Source: Setophaga petechia (taxonomy: Eukaryota > Chordata > Aves > Passeriformes > Parulidae). Taken from it: a stretch of 64,000 nucleotides of DNA. The DNA lies in contig JANCRA010000025.1 of the NCBI GenBank assembly GCA_024362935.1, forward strand, positions 6,970,936-7,034,935. Reading direction: 5' to 3'. How positions within the stretch are numbered: position 1 is the stretch's first letter; every line of letters starts with the position of its first letter. Positions 9,799 through 23,439 of the stretch are shown here, piece by piece. The notes under the pieces were generated by a model, which was given only the letters and a program-made list of their open reading frames with translations, was not told where the DNA came from and searched no databases. Made by a program: the position numbers and the translations under genes.

Positions 9799-12700
9799 CT
9801 GAATTAGACAAGACAAAGAACATTCATAATACTAAAACTTGAGTTGTGGAAACCTGCCATTTATCAGCCCTGTTGAGATAAGTGTTAGAGAAACTACGGT
9901 TTGGAACACCAGACATTGTCTGCTGCTGCAAGGAACTGATTGAGCAAAAAGTGCAAGTGGAGCTCTCCCTGTTAAATACTCCACTGCTTACTTTTTCAGC
10001 ATGTGAGACTCAAGAATTAGAAAACCTCTTTCTGAATAACTTATGATAAGCAATGAAATCTCATGGGAAGAAGGTTGTTTATTAGCAGATGTCCGGGTAA
10101 TAGCAGATTTACTATGAATTGCCACAAGCAACATTGGTATATCATGGTATTCATAGATCTTATGTTAATATAGCCTGATATATGATTTACAAATATTCTG
10201 AAGATGACCTCATATCTCAATTCCTACTGGATGTAAAGTCACTCAGGCACAGATACTCTCAAGTATCTTGGTAGTTTTCAAAAATATGGATGGAAGGTAC
10301 AAAACCAGTAGAAGAGCCTCAACTCTCTTCTCTGTACTTTACAAGGTTCTCCATTACCCCAGAGGCATTTAATTTTAAAAATTAAACAGGAATCTATTTG
10401 TACAGTCAGTTTAAACTCTAAGATGTCCCAAAATTGCTAGAGATTTTTAACTACCAGAAGAATGCAGCAAACAGCTCATGCAGCCCCCCACAGTCCCTGG
10501 ACTGCGTGTACGGTTGTCCCTCAGGAGCACACAGGAACCTGTGTTCCAACCACAGTGCCTGGAATGTGTCCCAGTGACAGCCCTTGGCAGCACTGCAGGG
10601 GCTCACTGTTCTGTCCTGCCCCACACCAAGGTGTGGTATTTTATCAAGGTATTTATGGGCATTGTGAGCTGAGCTAAACAGCAGCTTCTTCTCTGTCCTT
10701 TACAGGCAGCTCCCTTGCTCAGTGCTCTCCATTTCACCTCACAAGAAACAAAGCCTGGAAAAACCCAGCCTAGCTGAAAACCAGTTGATCAACAATACCT
10801 AGACAGTGCAAGAGACCCCCACTGCAGAATGCTTTCCCTTTGCTGTCCTTCCTCATCTTCCTTTTCACTGTTGGAAAATCCCACAGCAATGAAAAGGAAG
10901 AGTTTTGTTTGTCAAGGTCCATGCCTACACTTGACCAGCATTCCTGGTAAAAATTATGGCATTTTGATTTTTTTTTAATTTAATTCTAATCATGTTATTC
11001 ATCTGCATCTTAATTTCAAAATGAAAAAACAAGTCTCATTATCAGGTGAGAGAATTTAATAGCTTGGTGAAAGAGGGGAAAATACCAAATTTTCATGTTT
11101 CCATAAAAAGCCCGAATTTTTTGCAGTTGATGCTTTTGTAACTCGAACACATTATCTCCAAGCTTAATGCATTGTATGGAGCTTTTAATATTTGACATAT
11201 ATGGATTTTTAATCAAACTAAAATAAGGTTCTGGCAAAAAAAAATCTACACCATTCCTACTGAGGTAGAATATTTATCAACCTGTCAAAAGTCTTCCACT
11301 CATAAATCTTTGGAAAGGCAAACTTAAAAACCAAAGCACTAATCTTCAAACCCAGAAACTGGAAACATATCAAACAACAAAGTGCCAAAGTCATAGTGGG
11401 CATTCTTAAACAGAAAAGGAAAATCCATGAGAGTTTCAAATCTACATTTGGCAATTTAATATCTTTCCTTACTGGAGAAACAGATCCTTCTCGAAAAATT
11501 GTGAAATGCAATCAAGTACCTATATTTATAACTTAAGGACATGAAAAAAAGCCAAACCCAACAAAACAACCAACACTTTTTCAATTTTAAATACACATAA
11601 AAGCTAAAGGTCTATATCTCTATGGTTACCTTCTCATAGACTCTTACTTTAAAAAGCTACAAAAAACCCCAAGAGGTACATAATGACATTTTAGCACCAA
11701 GATTTATAACATATGGTTTTGTAAATTCAACCATTAAAGTATAAAATGCTCTTAAAATTTTATCTTGTAGATTAAAGTAATTTTAGGAACCACAAGTGCA
11801 TGAATCTCTGATGCAAAATGACTGATTTTTAAAGCCCTTCAAAATGTGGCAATGCTTTTTTTCTCCACAGACTGTTGGCATTTTATTTCAGTTAGAATGA
11901 AATATTATGACAAATATAAACACCTGCAAATAGATTTCATTTTTGAGGGAAAGTAGGACAGTCCATAAAGGGGTCATTTACTTCCTGAAAATGTGAACAT
12001 GTCTCCTATGAGGTTAATGAGAAAAAAATCCAAGCCTCAAAGGAGAAATTTGCTGTCTGGGTAAATAACTCTGGCAACAAAAATGATTGGCTATGAATTC
12101 CATTTCAGGACTGTGAAGAACTAGGCATCTTCATAAATAAGGAAATTATGCACCCATTTTTATTACCTGTGTATTCCCTGCAGCACAGCTCTGTTGTTTT
12201 AAGTGTTTCAATCACATTTGTGCTGCAGCAGTAAAAAAAGCAGTAAAACAGAGCTGAAATAGCACTGCTTATTCCTGCAGGAATAAGGCAGCTTTGTTCC
12301 CAGGCTGCCATCAGAAACTGTGACAGGGCTGGCTCTTCCACAGAAGCCCCAAGAGCACCAGGCAATGGGTCAGGACACAACCAGGAGCTGCAGTGCAGAG
12401 CTGTGACCCTCTGAGGGCAGGGGAGGAGAGGGTGTTATGAAGTACAATGTTATGATGGTCTAGACAGCATCTAAAAGGCAGGAAGTGTTACACCAACCAA
12501 CATGGATATTTTAATTTTCATCACCACAAGTTAACTCTTCTGACAGGAGACCAAAGCTCTTTTGCTCACTTTAATGGATAACTGGCTGCTGGGCATTGAG
12601 TTCCTGAGGGACAGGAAAAGCATGAAGTAAAAATATATCTTTTTAATAATTCCTCTGTGATTCCATAGTTCTGCAATTAAATATTCTAATTTTTCACAAT

Positions 12701-12909
12701 TTTTCAAAACTGAGATAAGAGCCTGCCCATATTTCAAAAATGGGCAGTAACACCATTTTAGAATAAGTGATTAGCAAAAACCCAACTGGAAAAAAAATCG
12801 CAAACATAAAAAGGAACTTCTATCAAACTGCCCTGCGGGATCACATAATGGAAATTGGAGAAAATAGTGACAATTTACAGCACAGTGCCTTGAATCTTTC
12901 CAGGCTTAC
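9799..12909 (-). other. BICD1: BICD1 intron 3 (3,111 bp)
   Basis: The intron lies between exons 3 and 4. It is AT-rich, with no repeat family I can name. A G+C-richer stretch at 10460-10660 and another at 12280-12430 contain short open frames with no resemblance to known proteins. Confidence 0.85.
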
Positions 12910-13062
12910 TTGATTCTGCTTCAGTGTGGACACCAGTTTCTGCAAAGTGATGTTTTCCTCCTCCAGCTCAGTGTAGTCCTGCAGCAGCCTCGCCTCTCGG
13001 AACTTGTACTCTCGAATCTCATCTTTCATCCGTATCCTCTGCAGCTCCACCATCTCGTTATT
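12910..13062 (-). CDS. BICD1: BICD1 exon 3
   Basis: The exon is 153 bp (51 codons), starting [20 protein letters not shown] and ending STLKQNQ. It is continuous amphipathic helix in the middle of CC1, the segment of BICD proteins that lies along the dynactin filament and recruits dynein. The minus-strand acceptor is cctgcCAG before 13062. The donor is CAA|GTAAGC after 12910; the A at -1 departs from the usual G, but the rest of the site is strong. Both borders are phase 0, so the join is ...VQDLKE + NNEMVE upstream and ...KQNQ + VEYEG downstream, as in vertebrate BICD1. The intron upstream is 36.4 kb and the intron downstream 3.1 kb. Confidence 0.96.
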
Positions 13063-14966
13063 CTGGCAGGAGACAACACAAGGACATTACAACTCACACA
13101 CAGCCACCTTAATGCTGAACACTGCCTTCAGGAAAGGCCAAACAGAAATTAATCCTGAAAAATAAATTATTTAATGGCACACATCAAAACACCATCACCT
13201 ATTAATGTGAGGCCAAGCAATCATTTCAGGTGGGTGCTGGCAATGCAGAAATGACAACGTCTGATAGAGAAGCCTGATTAAAACAGTTTCAAGATTAGAG
13301 GCTTATTGAAATGGAAACCCTGGAAAGGCTGTAGCATATCTCATTAGTTTCACTGCTCTCCAATACAGCAGGATTTAAATAAAATTACCACCTGTTTTCC
13401 ACTGCAGGATGCATTTTACATTCATACAGAAAAGCAGCAAGCACTGACATCTGCTCTCCAAAGACATCTGCTAGGGAGCAAGGTGCACTCACATTTGCAG
13501 CTGCAGGCAGCAGAGAGGCTCACAGGCAGGCACAGGGTGCAAAGCACTTGCCAAAAGCCTGACAAACACCCGGCTGCGCTGAGCAGGATCACACCCAGCA
13601 CTCAGGAACAGACAAGGTCACCATTTTATTTTTCCCATTAGCACATGCAGAGCCCAGACAGCCTTATCAGAGAGAACATGAGGGATCAGTTTCACCAAAA
13701 ATCAATTCCATCAGATTCCAGCTCTGAGTTTGTCATCAAAGGTCAGGTTATTCTGGAAAGACTCTGCTGGCATAACCATGGTGTAAAAGGCACTACAGGA
13801 AGGTGGAGTTAACACACTGCTGGAAGAGAACAGTGACTAAAACCACTGGCTGGGAGGAACAATCTCCTGCCCTGCTTTGAAGGGAAGCCTGCATTTGTCT
13901 GATTAAGAGAAATGGGCATGGTCAATCACATCTCCTTTGCTGCAGGAGGATCCTGAGCGTTGCCACAGCAGAGAGACCTTACTGATGGGGCAGAGTCCCC
14001 TCACTGCTGGGATGTCAGAGAGAGCACACCTGGGAAGCAGTAATGAGTTTCTGTAAAAGATTCCAATGTGGAGGGGGGGAACCACTGGCCTGATAGATAC
14101 CTGAAAAAAAGTCAATGTTTAATGAGAAATTGTAGTCAGGGAGCTCTAAATCAATCTGTACCACTCACTCTGTGGTACATGAAGGATAAATTCCCACATT
14201 CAAGGATATGCAACACTTCACTTAGCATCTTGGGTTAATAAGTACAAATCCCTGAAAAAGAATTTTGTAAAGCATGAAAAAAAAAAAATTGATGCACAAT
14301 GTGACAAAAGAGTTTTCAAAAGCAAATACTTTTTGTTAGAGAAAACTAAAAACCATCACCCTGCTCCTAGCAGCTGATTAAGAAGTAAACAAACTACCTG
14401 ATTTCTGAACTGAAAACACCTGAAAAGATTCCCAGCAGAAGAGCCACAGAGCATTAGCTAAAAGTAAATATTCCTGCATCCATCACTGCCTAAAAAACCT
14501 CTGAACAAATTGTAAGAGCAACACCACAGATGATTTCAAAAGGTGAAGGCATTTTATACCCCCAGGCTGCCTTTATACCTTTTGTTTCTGCCAGCCCAGC
14601 CACATTCCCAGCTATGGCAGCTGTGGGGGTGTGTGCCACTCTGAGGCAGTATGGGGACAGCACCAAATGCACAACTCCACTGTGTCAAGGGTAAATTAAG
14701 CTGCTCTGCAACTCTCCCAGTGTTTGAGGATGATCAGTCCAGAGAATGAGCTGGCTGGCATCCATCCAACACTGCCAGGAGCCCTGGGAGAGGGAGCATC
14801 CTGACAGGATCCCAGAAGAGCTCAGCAGCCATTCCCAGCAGTGCTGCCTGCACCTCACTGGGGTGAGACCACCACCAACAGCAGCAGCCAGAACAGATCT
14901 GCTCATGATCCAAACTGCCTCTGCCATCAGCACTGCTAAGGGAAAGGAGGATCTCCCCAAAAGGCC

Positions 14967-15094
14967 AGGCTGGATGGAGCCTTGAGCACCCTGGTCCAGC
15001 AGAAGGTGTCCCTGTCCATGGTGGGGGGGGTGGAACTACAAAATCTTTAAGGTCGTTTTTAATACAATCCACTTTCTGATTCTGTGATTCTAAA
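14967..15094 (+). mobile_element. CR1 LINE 3' end fragment
   Basis: The sequence runs from ggctggatggagccttgagc through a 'ccctggtccagc' and 'tgtccctgtccatgg' block to 'aatctttaaggtcg' and ends 'gattctgtgattcta'. This is the usual order of an avian CR1 3' end, including the terminal octamer-like repeat. It is heavily 5' truncated and antisense to BICD1. Confidence 0.8.
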
Positions 15095-16880
15095 AGGGAA
15101 GAATGAAAGAGGTGGCCAGAAAAGGAGGGGATGAACAAGGAATTTTTACAGAATCCTGATATACTAGTTCCCTGATAGACTACAAGGCTTGGAAAAGCCT
15201 TGAAAATAAATTCTGTAAGATAGGAGTACTCCTTTGTCCCTCCTGTCATAGCAAACTGCAACAGAAAACATGAGCTATCACCTTGCTGGAGTGCACCACT
15301 ATTTCTTTAAAAGAGATACCACATTTCTCCACCTTTTATAACTGCTGCTTCCTACATAACCTTGGAGATACAAACAGAACTTTCTATCATTCTCCTCTTC
15401 TTACACACAAACTCCTTCTGTAGAGCAGCCTCTATTTGTCCTTACTCATGGCATTTCATGAAGGAAGAAAGAGCAGGAAAAAGGAAGACTTGCCTGTTGG
15501 AGCATCCCACGTGCCATGTTCTGCCCAAACACTGCCTGCTACACTCCCCATGGCCAGGGCCAAGGCCTCTACTGGAAGCAATCCTGCTGCTCTGACACAG
15601 GGGCAAACCAACTCAGCACATTACAGAATAGGGCCTCACCTTTTCAGAGCAATATAAAATGTGTGTTTTGTCACTGTCAACACCCAGGAGTAATTCTCCA
15701 TGCTTCAGATCCCTCTTCCTACTTGCAAACACCTGCATTATGCTGGCAAACACCCAGCTGCAAAGCACTCCAGTGCCAGGAAAGGCAGTGATTCCACTCC
15801 ACAGGCCCAAAACCCAGCGTTTCTGAGGTTTGAGTGAGCAGCCACAGGACATGTGGAGGGCCATTCTGATTTCCTTTATGTAAGACCTGCATTTTCTAGA
15901 AGTGAACCAGTCCTGAACCTATTTAAAAAAAAAAAATCATGTTGAGTTTATTCTCTTTTACTGTTGGTATGAAGGATATATTGGTTTTCATCAAACGCTT
16001 TGATTAAATATATTAACTTCTCACAATCTTATTGTTATTTTGAACACCTCAAAATACGTATTTATTAAGCAAAATATCTGCAGTTTTAGAGGAGAGATTT
16101 TGCTGTACTGATACAATGGCAAGAAGAAGCAAATTTTTTTTGGTGGACTTGTATGAAAAGAATATGAGAGGATGTAAAACACAAGGCAAAAGGATTTTGC
16201 CAGCAGGGCTGTTATCTACATGAGCCACTAGAGGACAATGTAACCCAAGTTATTAGCAAAGGAATTTGCAATTAAACTTTGCTGCTCATCAAGCACTGAA
16301 CTTGCAGGACAAAGCAATTGAGCCAGATGCTTTTACTAGGGCACTGCCTCAGGACTTTTTACATTCCCAGAGAGAATTCCTCTATGAACTATGTACTGTG
16401 TCTGCAAAAGCCAAATTAATCCAAGAGGTGGAGCTGATGACACACGAGCAAAGTTTTAATGGCTGAAAATTATTTTCAATCCCATCCACCCAGCTGAACA
16501 TGGTGCAGCAGCTTTAATGGACTGGTGCCAAAGAAGAAGGAAAAGGCCTCTCAGTGAAACTATAGAAAACAAGAGAGTCCTTGTCAGCAATGCATCTCAT
16601 TATACGTGAGCACTAATTGTGGAAGATGTCAGCCCCACAGCACCTCTAATGAACATACACATCACAGAGCAGACCATGGCAAATGAAAAACAGGAGGCTC
16701 AGTTGAGACAAAGTCTGTTCAGGTCACCTATTTACTGTTACTCAGATATATTTTCAGAATTGCAATATATGAAAAGTGAAAGACACCTCTAGGTTTTGCA
16801 GAGCCAAGGACCATGTCCATATACTACCAGCCATCAATCCTGACAGGTCTCTGAGTATCAGTGGAATATGAAATAATACA

Positions 16881-16975
16881 AGTTTGTACTTCTTAGCAAA
16901 TTAAACATAATATACGCTCAGAGACTATTAAATGACAGAAGTTTGTACTTCTTAGTCAATTAAATGTACTATATA
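16881..16975. repeat. Two-copy direct repeat, period 59 bp
   Basis: The 16-mer agtttgtacttcttag occurs at 16881-16896 and again at 16940-16955. Each is followed by a related AT-rich segment (aaattaaa / caattaaa, then atata). It is likely a local duplication. Confidence 0.85.
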
Positions 16976-17571
16976 TTAATATATTATTCATTTTTGATTC
17001 AGCCTAGGCTTTCAAAATGCTTTATTTCATATGCCACATACAGAGCACATTAGATTAATCATGTGTGGATACACTGCAATACATTGGGTAATATCAAATA
17101 ATTGCAAGTGAGAAGGTACTTTAAAATGAAGGAATGGAAGTGGCTATGGTTGAACAGTATGAAAAAATACACAGTTTTCATGTCACTCCCAAGTGCTGCC
17201 CTAGGAAGCCACTTGTTGTGCTCCTGTGGCCTATCAATTCTCCTAAAAAAAAACCAAACTGGGCAAGGAAGGGACCCCTAAAGCTAAGTACTCTCATGTC
17301 CAAGGTGAGAAGGGGATTGTGAATTCCAATGGCTTCTGGCTTCCTGAACTGTGAAAACACAGACTGAATTTCTTGGGAAAGTGGTAGCCTTTTTCTTTTT
17401 ATTTTCTTTTTTTTAAGCCTTTTTTTTAAAGTAAATGCATTCTCATCAACTGTTTTGGTTCTTCCCTATGCTGAAGTACATAAAGGACATTTTTTATTAT
17501 TATTTTTGTATTTTATCTATTGCTTTTTACCCCCCACAAAAAATTGTGGAACTAGTGTTTGGGCTTTTTCC

Positions 17572-17609
17572 ATCCACTCTGTTCAAACAAATCCACTCTG
17601 TTCAAACAA
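17572..17609. repeat. Perfect 19-bp tandem duplication
   Basis: The 19-mer atccactctgttcaaacaa is present twice with no gap (17572-17590 and 17591-17609). It is identical in both copies, so either recent or homogenised. Confidence 0.95.
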
Positions 17610-17918
17610 ATGTTCAAAGACTCCAGGTCCTTACTGCGCTAAAACATCCTATTTTTCACACTGAAAAACAGCTTTATAAATCATCAATTAATTATAAGCC
17701 CTGAACTACCCAGACTAAATCCCTAATTACATGTTGGAACATGCAATCCATAGCAGGATGCTGTACATAATTTTTTAATTTTCATAACTCACAAGAGAGC
17801 AAGAGAACAATGATATATGGTATAAATCCAAATTGTACCCTTCCAGTGTAATGGTATTGTTTTTGGCTGATGCAGGATAAAACCCCACTCCATCTGATGA
17901 CAGTTTTATTGCACTAGG

Positions 17919-17964
17919 AAATTGAATATAAGAGAATAAGAATAGTAAATTGAATATAAGAGAA
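17919..17964. repeat. Two-copy 18-bp direct repeat, period 28 bp
   Basis: The 18-mer aaattgaatataagagaa occurs at 17919-17936 and 17947-17964, separated by 10 bp. Confidence 0.92.
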
Positions 17965-19849
17965 AGTTTATGCTCAGCCTAATATCCATGATCTTATGTG
18001 TTTGTTGACAAGTCTCACTGTAAATTTCTCTGCCATGTTTACTTTATACTGCAGAGGAAAATAAAATATGTATTTTTTATGAAGAACAGCAATAGGGATA
18101 GAAAATTTAATTTAACAGAGGTTGAGAGGAGAATGAAAGTGACAACAGAAGAGCAAAAACATTTTCTTTTCTTGTCATCAAGCATTTTAAGTCCCCAGAG
18201 TCCTCTACACTAGCCTTAAAGCTTCCCTCCTTCATACACAGCAACACTCAACTTGAACACAAAGAATGGCATTTTCCATGCTTCCAGGTACATTTAAAAA
18301 CATAAAGAGATTCTGTGGAGGACCTAAAGTTATCTTATCTGACCCTTTTGCAGAATTTGGACCCCAATCCTCCTGATTCATACATGCAGATGTCCAGCTA
18401 AGCAGGGCTGGACCATCTCTTACAGAACTAACTTTGCTATTCCAATACATAGATATCTGTACATCTCAAAATAAATTATTTCAAAGATATTTTCATGACT
18501 GTCAGAAGTATGCATCCTCTTTTTTAACCTGAATTTTTCTGGTCTCATCCTTCAAAAGCTTCATTCAGGTGGCTTTGTTAGACTTCATGATATTGTACCT
18601 GCTCTAAGCAGCTGTATTGGCATCCTACTTTAAGAACACAAATTCAGCTCCTATTGTCCAAACCCAGAGACCACTAACTTTTGAAATTATGTATGATTCT
18701 GACATTTCTTGGCTTTAGATACAACACTCACTGTCTAAAAACCAGGAAACAAAAAATGGTATAGTACACAAGATATTTTTGAAGATGTATCTGTGGTATA
18801 GCACAAGAACTTACAATCTTTTCCTTCTGGGGATATTCTTCCAGAATTACAGCACTATCAAAGGGAAGGATGAAAAAAAGCCAAATATTTGTTGGCTATA
18901 GCATACAGATTAGAAACCAGATTATGATAATGTATGTTTCAAATTCCCTCACCAGCAACAGATCTCAAATAAAGCTTTTACAATACATCTAATAATTTAA
19001 TCATCTGAAATACTCAGTGCATTTAATTGGAATAGCTAAATCTAAAGAAGTAGGGTGAATTTGTATCAAGGGCAATTAAATGGCTCATTTATGTACTTAT
19101 CACAGAGTCTGAAACCCATCATATTTAACATTGTAAATCCTGCCCCATATAAATCCCTACAAAGTAGCTATTTTATTGACTTTCATGTATCATTATATAA
19201 TAAAAGATAGCAATGCTCTGGTGGTTCAGGTATTAAATTTTCCTGCTCAGTATCATGGCCATATAATATTATGATGACTTCTTCATAAGATAGTATGAAC
19301 CACAAATTATGCATATTATCTGAAAAATAATAGTTTGATTTGACTGCATTTATAACAGTTAATGCATTACGATTAGTGCATTAATTACATATAAATTATC
19401 TCTCAATGTATTAATTATACTTATTTACAATTAATATCAGCACTCTGTTACAAACACTGCTATAATATTCTTAATTCCTTCAAAGAATGAGAAATTTCAC
19501 CAAATTAAATTTTATTAAAACAGTGTGAGAGAAAATTCAGACTCCAGGGTTATAGCACTGCTCAGTGCTATATGACACTTCTACATCTCTGTGGAATGGC
19601 TTCATGCATGAACATCTGATCAATGCAAACAGCAAAATATCAATTAGCTGGAACAAATTTTGCCATGAGGAGGGCATTGTGGATGCTATGTGAGCATCCA
19701 GACAGCTCCTCCTGCAATTCCCACCTGATGTACTCATCTTAGGATAAACCACATTGCCTGTCAGGGATGGCAAGGGAGAGAGTGTGCTGGAGGATGGAGG
19801 ATGCACATGAAGACCAAAGATCTGACAAGATCATGTTCCATCACCATCA

Positions 19850-20206
19850 CATCAAGCACTGCCAAGGCCACTGCTAAACCACATCCATAAGTGCAACTTT
19901 CACAGACCTTTTAATCACCTCCAGCATTTATGACTCAACAGAAGAGTAAAATAAAAGAGCAACAACTTTCCTAAGCAGGTGTTCCAGTGCTTGACAACCC
20001 TTTTGGTGAAGAAATTTCTTCCTAATATCCAATCTAAACTGGTGCAACTTGAGGCCATTTCTTCTTAACCTATCAATCTTTAGTTGGGAAACGAGCCTGA
20101 TCCTCACCTGGCTGCAACCTCCTCTCAGGTAGTTCTGGAGAGCAATGAGGTCTCCCCTGAGCCTCCTTTTCTTCAGGTCTGCACTCCCTGAAGAAAGGTT
20201 GCACAC
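19850..20206 (-). mobile_element. CR1 LINE fragment (reverse transcriptase tail and 3' region)
   Basis: On the minus strand, 20206-19928 translates to a degenerate end of CR1 ORF2, including RRNGLKLHQFRLDIRKKF and LEHLLRKVV. Downstream sequence resembles the CR1 3' region. The copy is 5' truncated, has lost part of its 3' end, and lies in the same orientation as BICD1. It is non-functional. Confidence 0.88.
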
Positions 20207-21257
20207 TCCACATCACCTTACAGCAGGATGAGTAGTAGTATAAAAATACCAAACCTAAATTGCTCTTGACAGATTAGTTAAGGAAAAAAAAAAAAGAAAG
20301 GGTGGATCTGGGGCATTTTGGACTGAATGGATTTTTTTTCCCCCAGTTATAACCTTGCCTATTATGTTGTCACTTTCTATATACAATTTAAGAGGCCAAG
20401 AGCAGCGATTCTACATGACAATGCCTCAAGGCAGGCTTTTTGATGGAGAAGCTGCACAGGCCTTTTCAAGCTCATCAAGAGGCCAAGAGCTGGTTCTAAA
20501 GCCTAACTGATCACTTAGGAGAAGCATCTGCCAGTTACATGTATCTCTTTGAGAGGCCATCTGTCAGGTCCAAAATGCCAAATCTCCTTCCCGACCCAAA
20601 AGGGGCACTGGCCGACCAACAAAAGAGAAGTGGTACTGACAGGGTGTGGGGCTGTGATCAGTTTAAGCTCATCAGTCCCACAGCTGCTGTTCCCAGGTCC
20701 TGACCCTCCCTTGGGCCAGTGCCACATCACCAGCCAGATCAAGGGCAGCAAGCCACTCCAGAAAACAAACAAAGATAGTTTTAATGGTGCTTGTACTCCC
20801 CGACTCTGCTGGCAGGCTGGATACACACGCACTGGTGCTAGCAGGAGGTATGGAATAGGAAAACATGCCATCTCTAATTTGGCTATGCTTGCTGCTCAGC
20901 AACAACTGTATGACCTGCTCCAAGCTCCAGAGGTGGAAACCCAGCCCTACTGCTATAGATTATAAAATTAAATATAGCCTTCAGCAGGACTAAGATTTCA
21001 CTGTATGCACTGAAACGCTGAGGAGCCAGGAGCAGTAAAGTGAATGCCTGAAGGTGGGAAGGAGGAAAGAGAAAAAACACCAAAGTACCCAAATAAGAGG
21101 AGTGAGCTCTACTACATTAGGCTTCATTATGCTTGGCTGATATGAAAAAACACATCCTTGTTTATTGGCTGCTTGCTTTCACATTGCTTTCTTCTGTCTT
21201 TCCCTAACTTTTGCTGTCAGGATGGTCTCAGAGCTCCGGTGGTAACCTGTCTCCACA

Positions 21258-21356
21258 TGTGAGAAACAGGGCTCACTCCTTAAAATTTTTAAAAGCTTAA
21301 TAAGGTATAAAAGGGACAGTAAACAGCATGCTAGGTGCTTGGCAACTGCCAGAGGC
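21258..21356 (-). mobile_element. LTR 3'-end fragment, group D, minus orientation
   Basis: The sequence begins TGTGAGAAACAGGGCTCACT. Its reverse complement matches the 3' end of the LTR at 35893-36348 (ccttttaaaattttc, gtgagc, gtttctcaca). Only the last 100 bp or so are present. It lies just before the plus-strand LTR at 21366. Confidence 0.68.
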
Positions 21357-21365
21357 ATGTCACTT

Positions 21366-21640
21366 TGTTCTTCTAAGTTCTTCTAAGCCTTCTGATGTTT
21401 ACATTCTTGTAGCGAACTTTCCCATGCAGTTTTATGTAAATAATTACTGGTTTACATTCTTTTCTGGAGGAGAAATTTGATGGACTGTTGGTCTGTCCAG
21501 TGTCATTGGAGAAGTGGTACTGTCCTCCTCCAGTCCACTGTCACTTTTGAAAATCTAAAAATGTTGGAGTCAGAAATTAAACTTCCTTCTTTTTACTTTG
21601 GAGGTTCCAGTGTCCACATCATTTTGTGTCTACAGCAACA
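21366..21640 (+). mobile_element. LTR, group B, copy 1
   Basis: It starts tgttcttctaagttcttc and shares the ordered blocks 'atgtaaataat', 'ttttctggagg', 'gatggac.gttggt', 'ccagtgt..ttgga' and 'tcacttttg' with the element at 29046. The TATA and polyadenylation-like motifs seen in that copy are degraded here. The 3' edge is approximate. Confidence 0.75.
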
Positions 21641-22752
21641 TCAGCACATCAGTTAGCTTAAAACAATTTTTCTTACATATTTTTCCATTATATTGGTTTA
21701 ATGCCTATTCATGAAGATTATACATATTCAAACACTCTTTTGAGTTTATACGTTCTGGGAATTCTTTTGCTTGGTTCGATCTTTGACTTGTCTTCTTAAA
21801 GGACATGCCATACTGCAGATGAAATTTATATATTTTATTTCTTCATGAGGCCCTGTTCTGTGGTTTGACCAGAGGGAAAGTGGTCAATTCCTCCTTGCAT
21901 TCTTTCTTTCGAAGTTTATTTTCCTGGTTCTTGTCAATGTTATCTTATCATACAGATAAGATACTTCACAATTACATTAAACCAGTATTATCTAATTTAT
22001 TCTTACCATTGTCAGTTAGTTACACAAATAAAAGCATTAGCTACTTCTGCAAAAGTTAACGTTACAACACACTGTCTCTCTTTTAGTATTTTGCAAAAGC
22101 CTAAACTATAATATATGCTTCTCACACTAATATATTGGCCACAAAAGCTAATTATATTAAAGCAGTTAAAAGTGATAACAAACTGTACTATATCAAAATT
22201 ATTGTGATTAGTAATAATTTCCAAAAGCCAATAGCAAAATCCAACAACTCTAGAGTTATTTATAACACAGGCATGCTGGGCAGTGGCTCCACTGTCCCAG
22301 GTTTCAGGCACAGAGCTATGCTCCTTGCAAGTTTTCCATTCCCCACGGTGACTGCCTCTCCTCCTCAGGACTTGGAGCTATTTTAGTTCCAGCTGGCTGC
22401 CAGCTCAGTCCTGCCTTCCCTCTATTCCTCACACCAGTAATCAAGCTGTGCTGCTGAGGGATGCACGTGCCAGGCCAGGGCTCTCAGCTCAGCCACCCCA
22501 ACCTGCCCTGCCTTGAACTACCACCCAAGCTCTGCTTTTCCCAATTTACAGACCAAACCAATCTTTGGTCTTGTAAACACCAGCTAGGCATTGCAACATC
22601 CATGTCTGAGAGCAAATGCATGGAAATCCAGGGCACAGGGAATATTCCTCTGTCTGCTCTGGGGTGCCCTGACCCCCAGGGCAGCACTGACTTTGACCCT
22701 CATTTATGGAGAAAGTTTCCTAGACTTCAAGATAGATTAGAATCCACAAAAG

Positions 22753-23112
22753 TGTGAAATAGATTATAGAGAGTAGCGTAAGTGTATCACTTGGTGAGAA
22801 ATTTAGGTTTTGGGATTTTTAGTATGTTGTGGATGGAAGCAAGATGGAGGGCACAGGGTGTCATCCTGAGCTGCTTCTTCCTTCTTCTTCTTCTTTGGGT
22901 GGCACTCTGTAATTGGGCTGAAAAGTCCACATTGTGGGCTCTGTGAGATCAGTTATTGGGTTAAAAGGGAAAATAATCTAGGTGTCAGTTCTTAGTTGGA
23001 TAGTTTAGTCTTAAAAGACCTGTAACAAGAGATTGTGAGCCATTTTGTGCCTTCTAATAAAAAGCTGCCCAACTCGCAATAATGAGACTGTTTTACTAAG
23101 AAATAATAAACA
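22753..23112 (+). mobile_element. LTR, group C
   Basis: It starts TGTGAAATAG and ends near aaca. It includes a TTC-rich run (about 22873-22897), 'ttgggttaaaaggg', 'agacctgtaacaagag' and a polyadenylation signal ctaataaaaag at about 23054. The layout matches a passerine solo LTR. No clean target duplication was found, so the ends are approximate. Confidence 0.72.
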
Positions 23113-23439
23113 TCTGAGTCTGAACATGAACTACTGTCTCAAGTGCCCTCAACCCAGAACCAGAGAAAGCAACAACTGGGACCCCCACACAAGTGCCTCT
23201 GCTCTGCCCTGCTGTGGGCAGGCTGTGCTTTAGGACTGGGTGAGAGCACAGAAAGATGAGAGAGGTGACACGCAGAGCCAGGGCTGGCCAGCAGTACCAA
23301 TACATCTGGTCCCTGGGTCAGTGCAGTTAAATTAGCAGAGGGCTGAATTCAAATTAATCAGACACATAACTAGTCCTGATCCTCAGCTTAACAAAGATCA
23401 TAAAAGTAATAAAAACCTGGATCTCAAAGGGGCCCCTAC

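Noticed and set aside
14734..15261. 175-codon minus-strand open frame
   Set aside because: It runs across a CR1 3' end in antisense and has no protein similarity.
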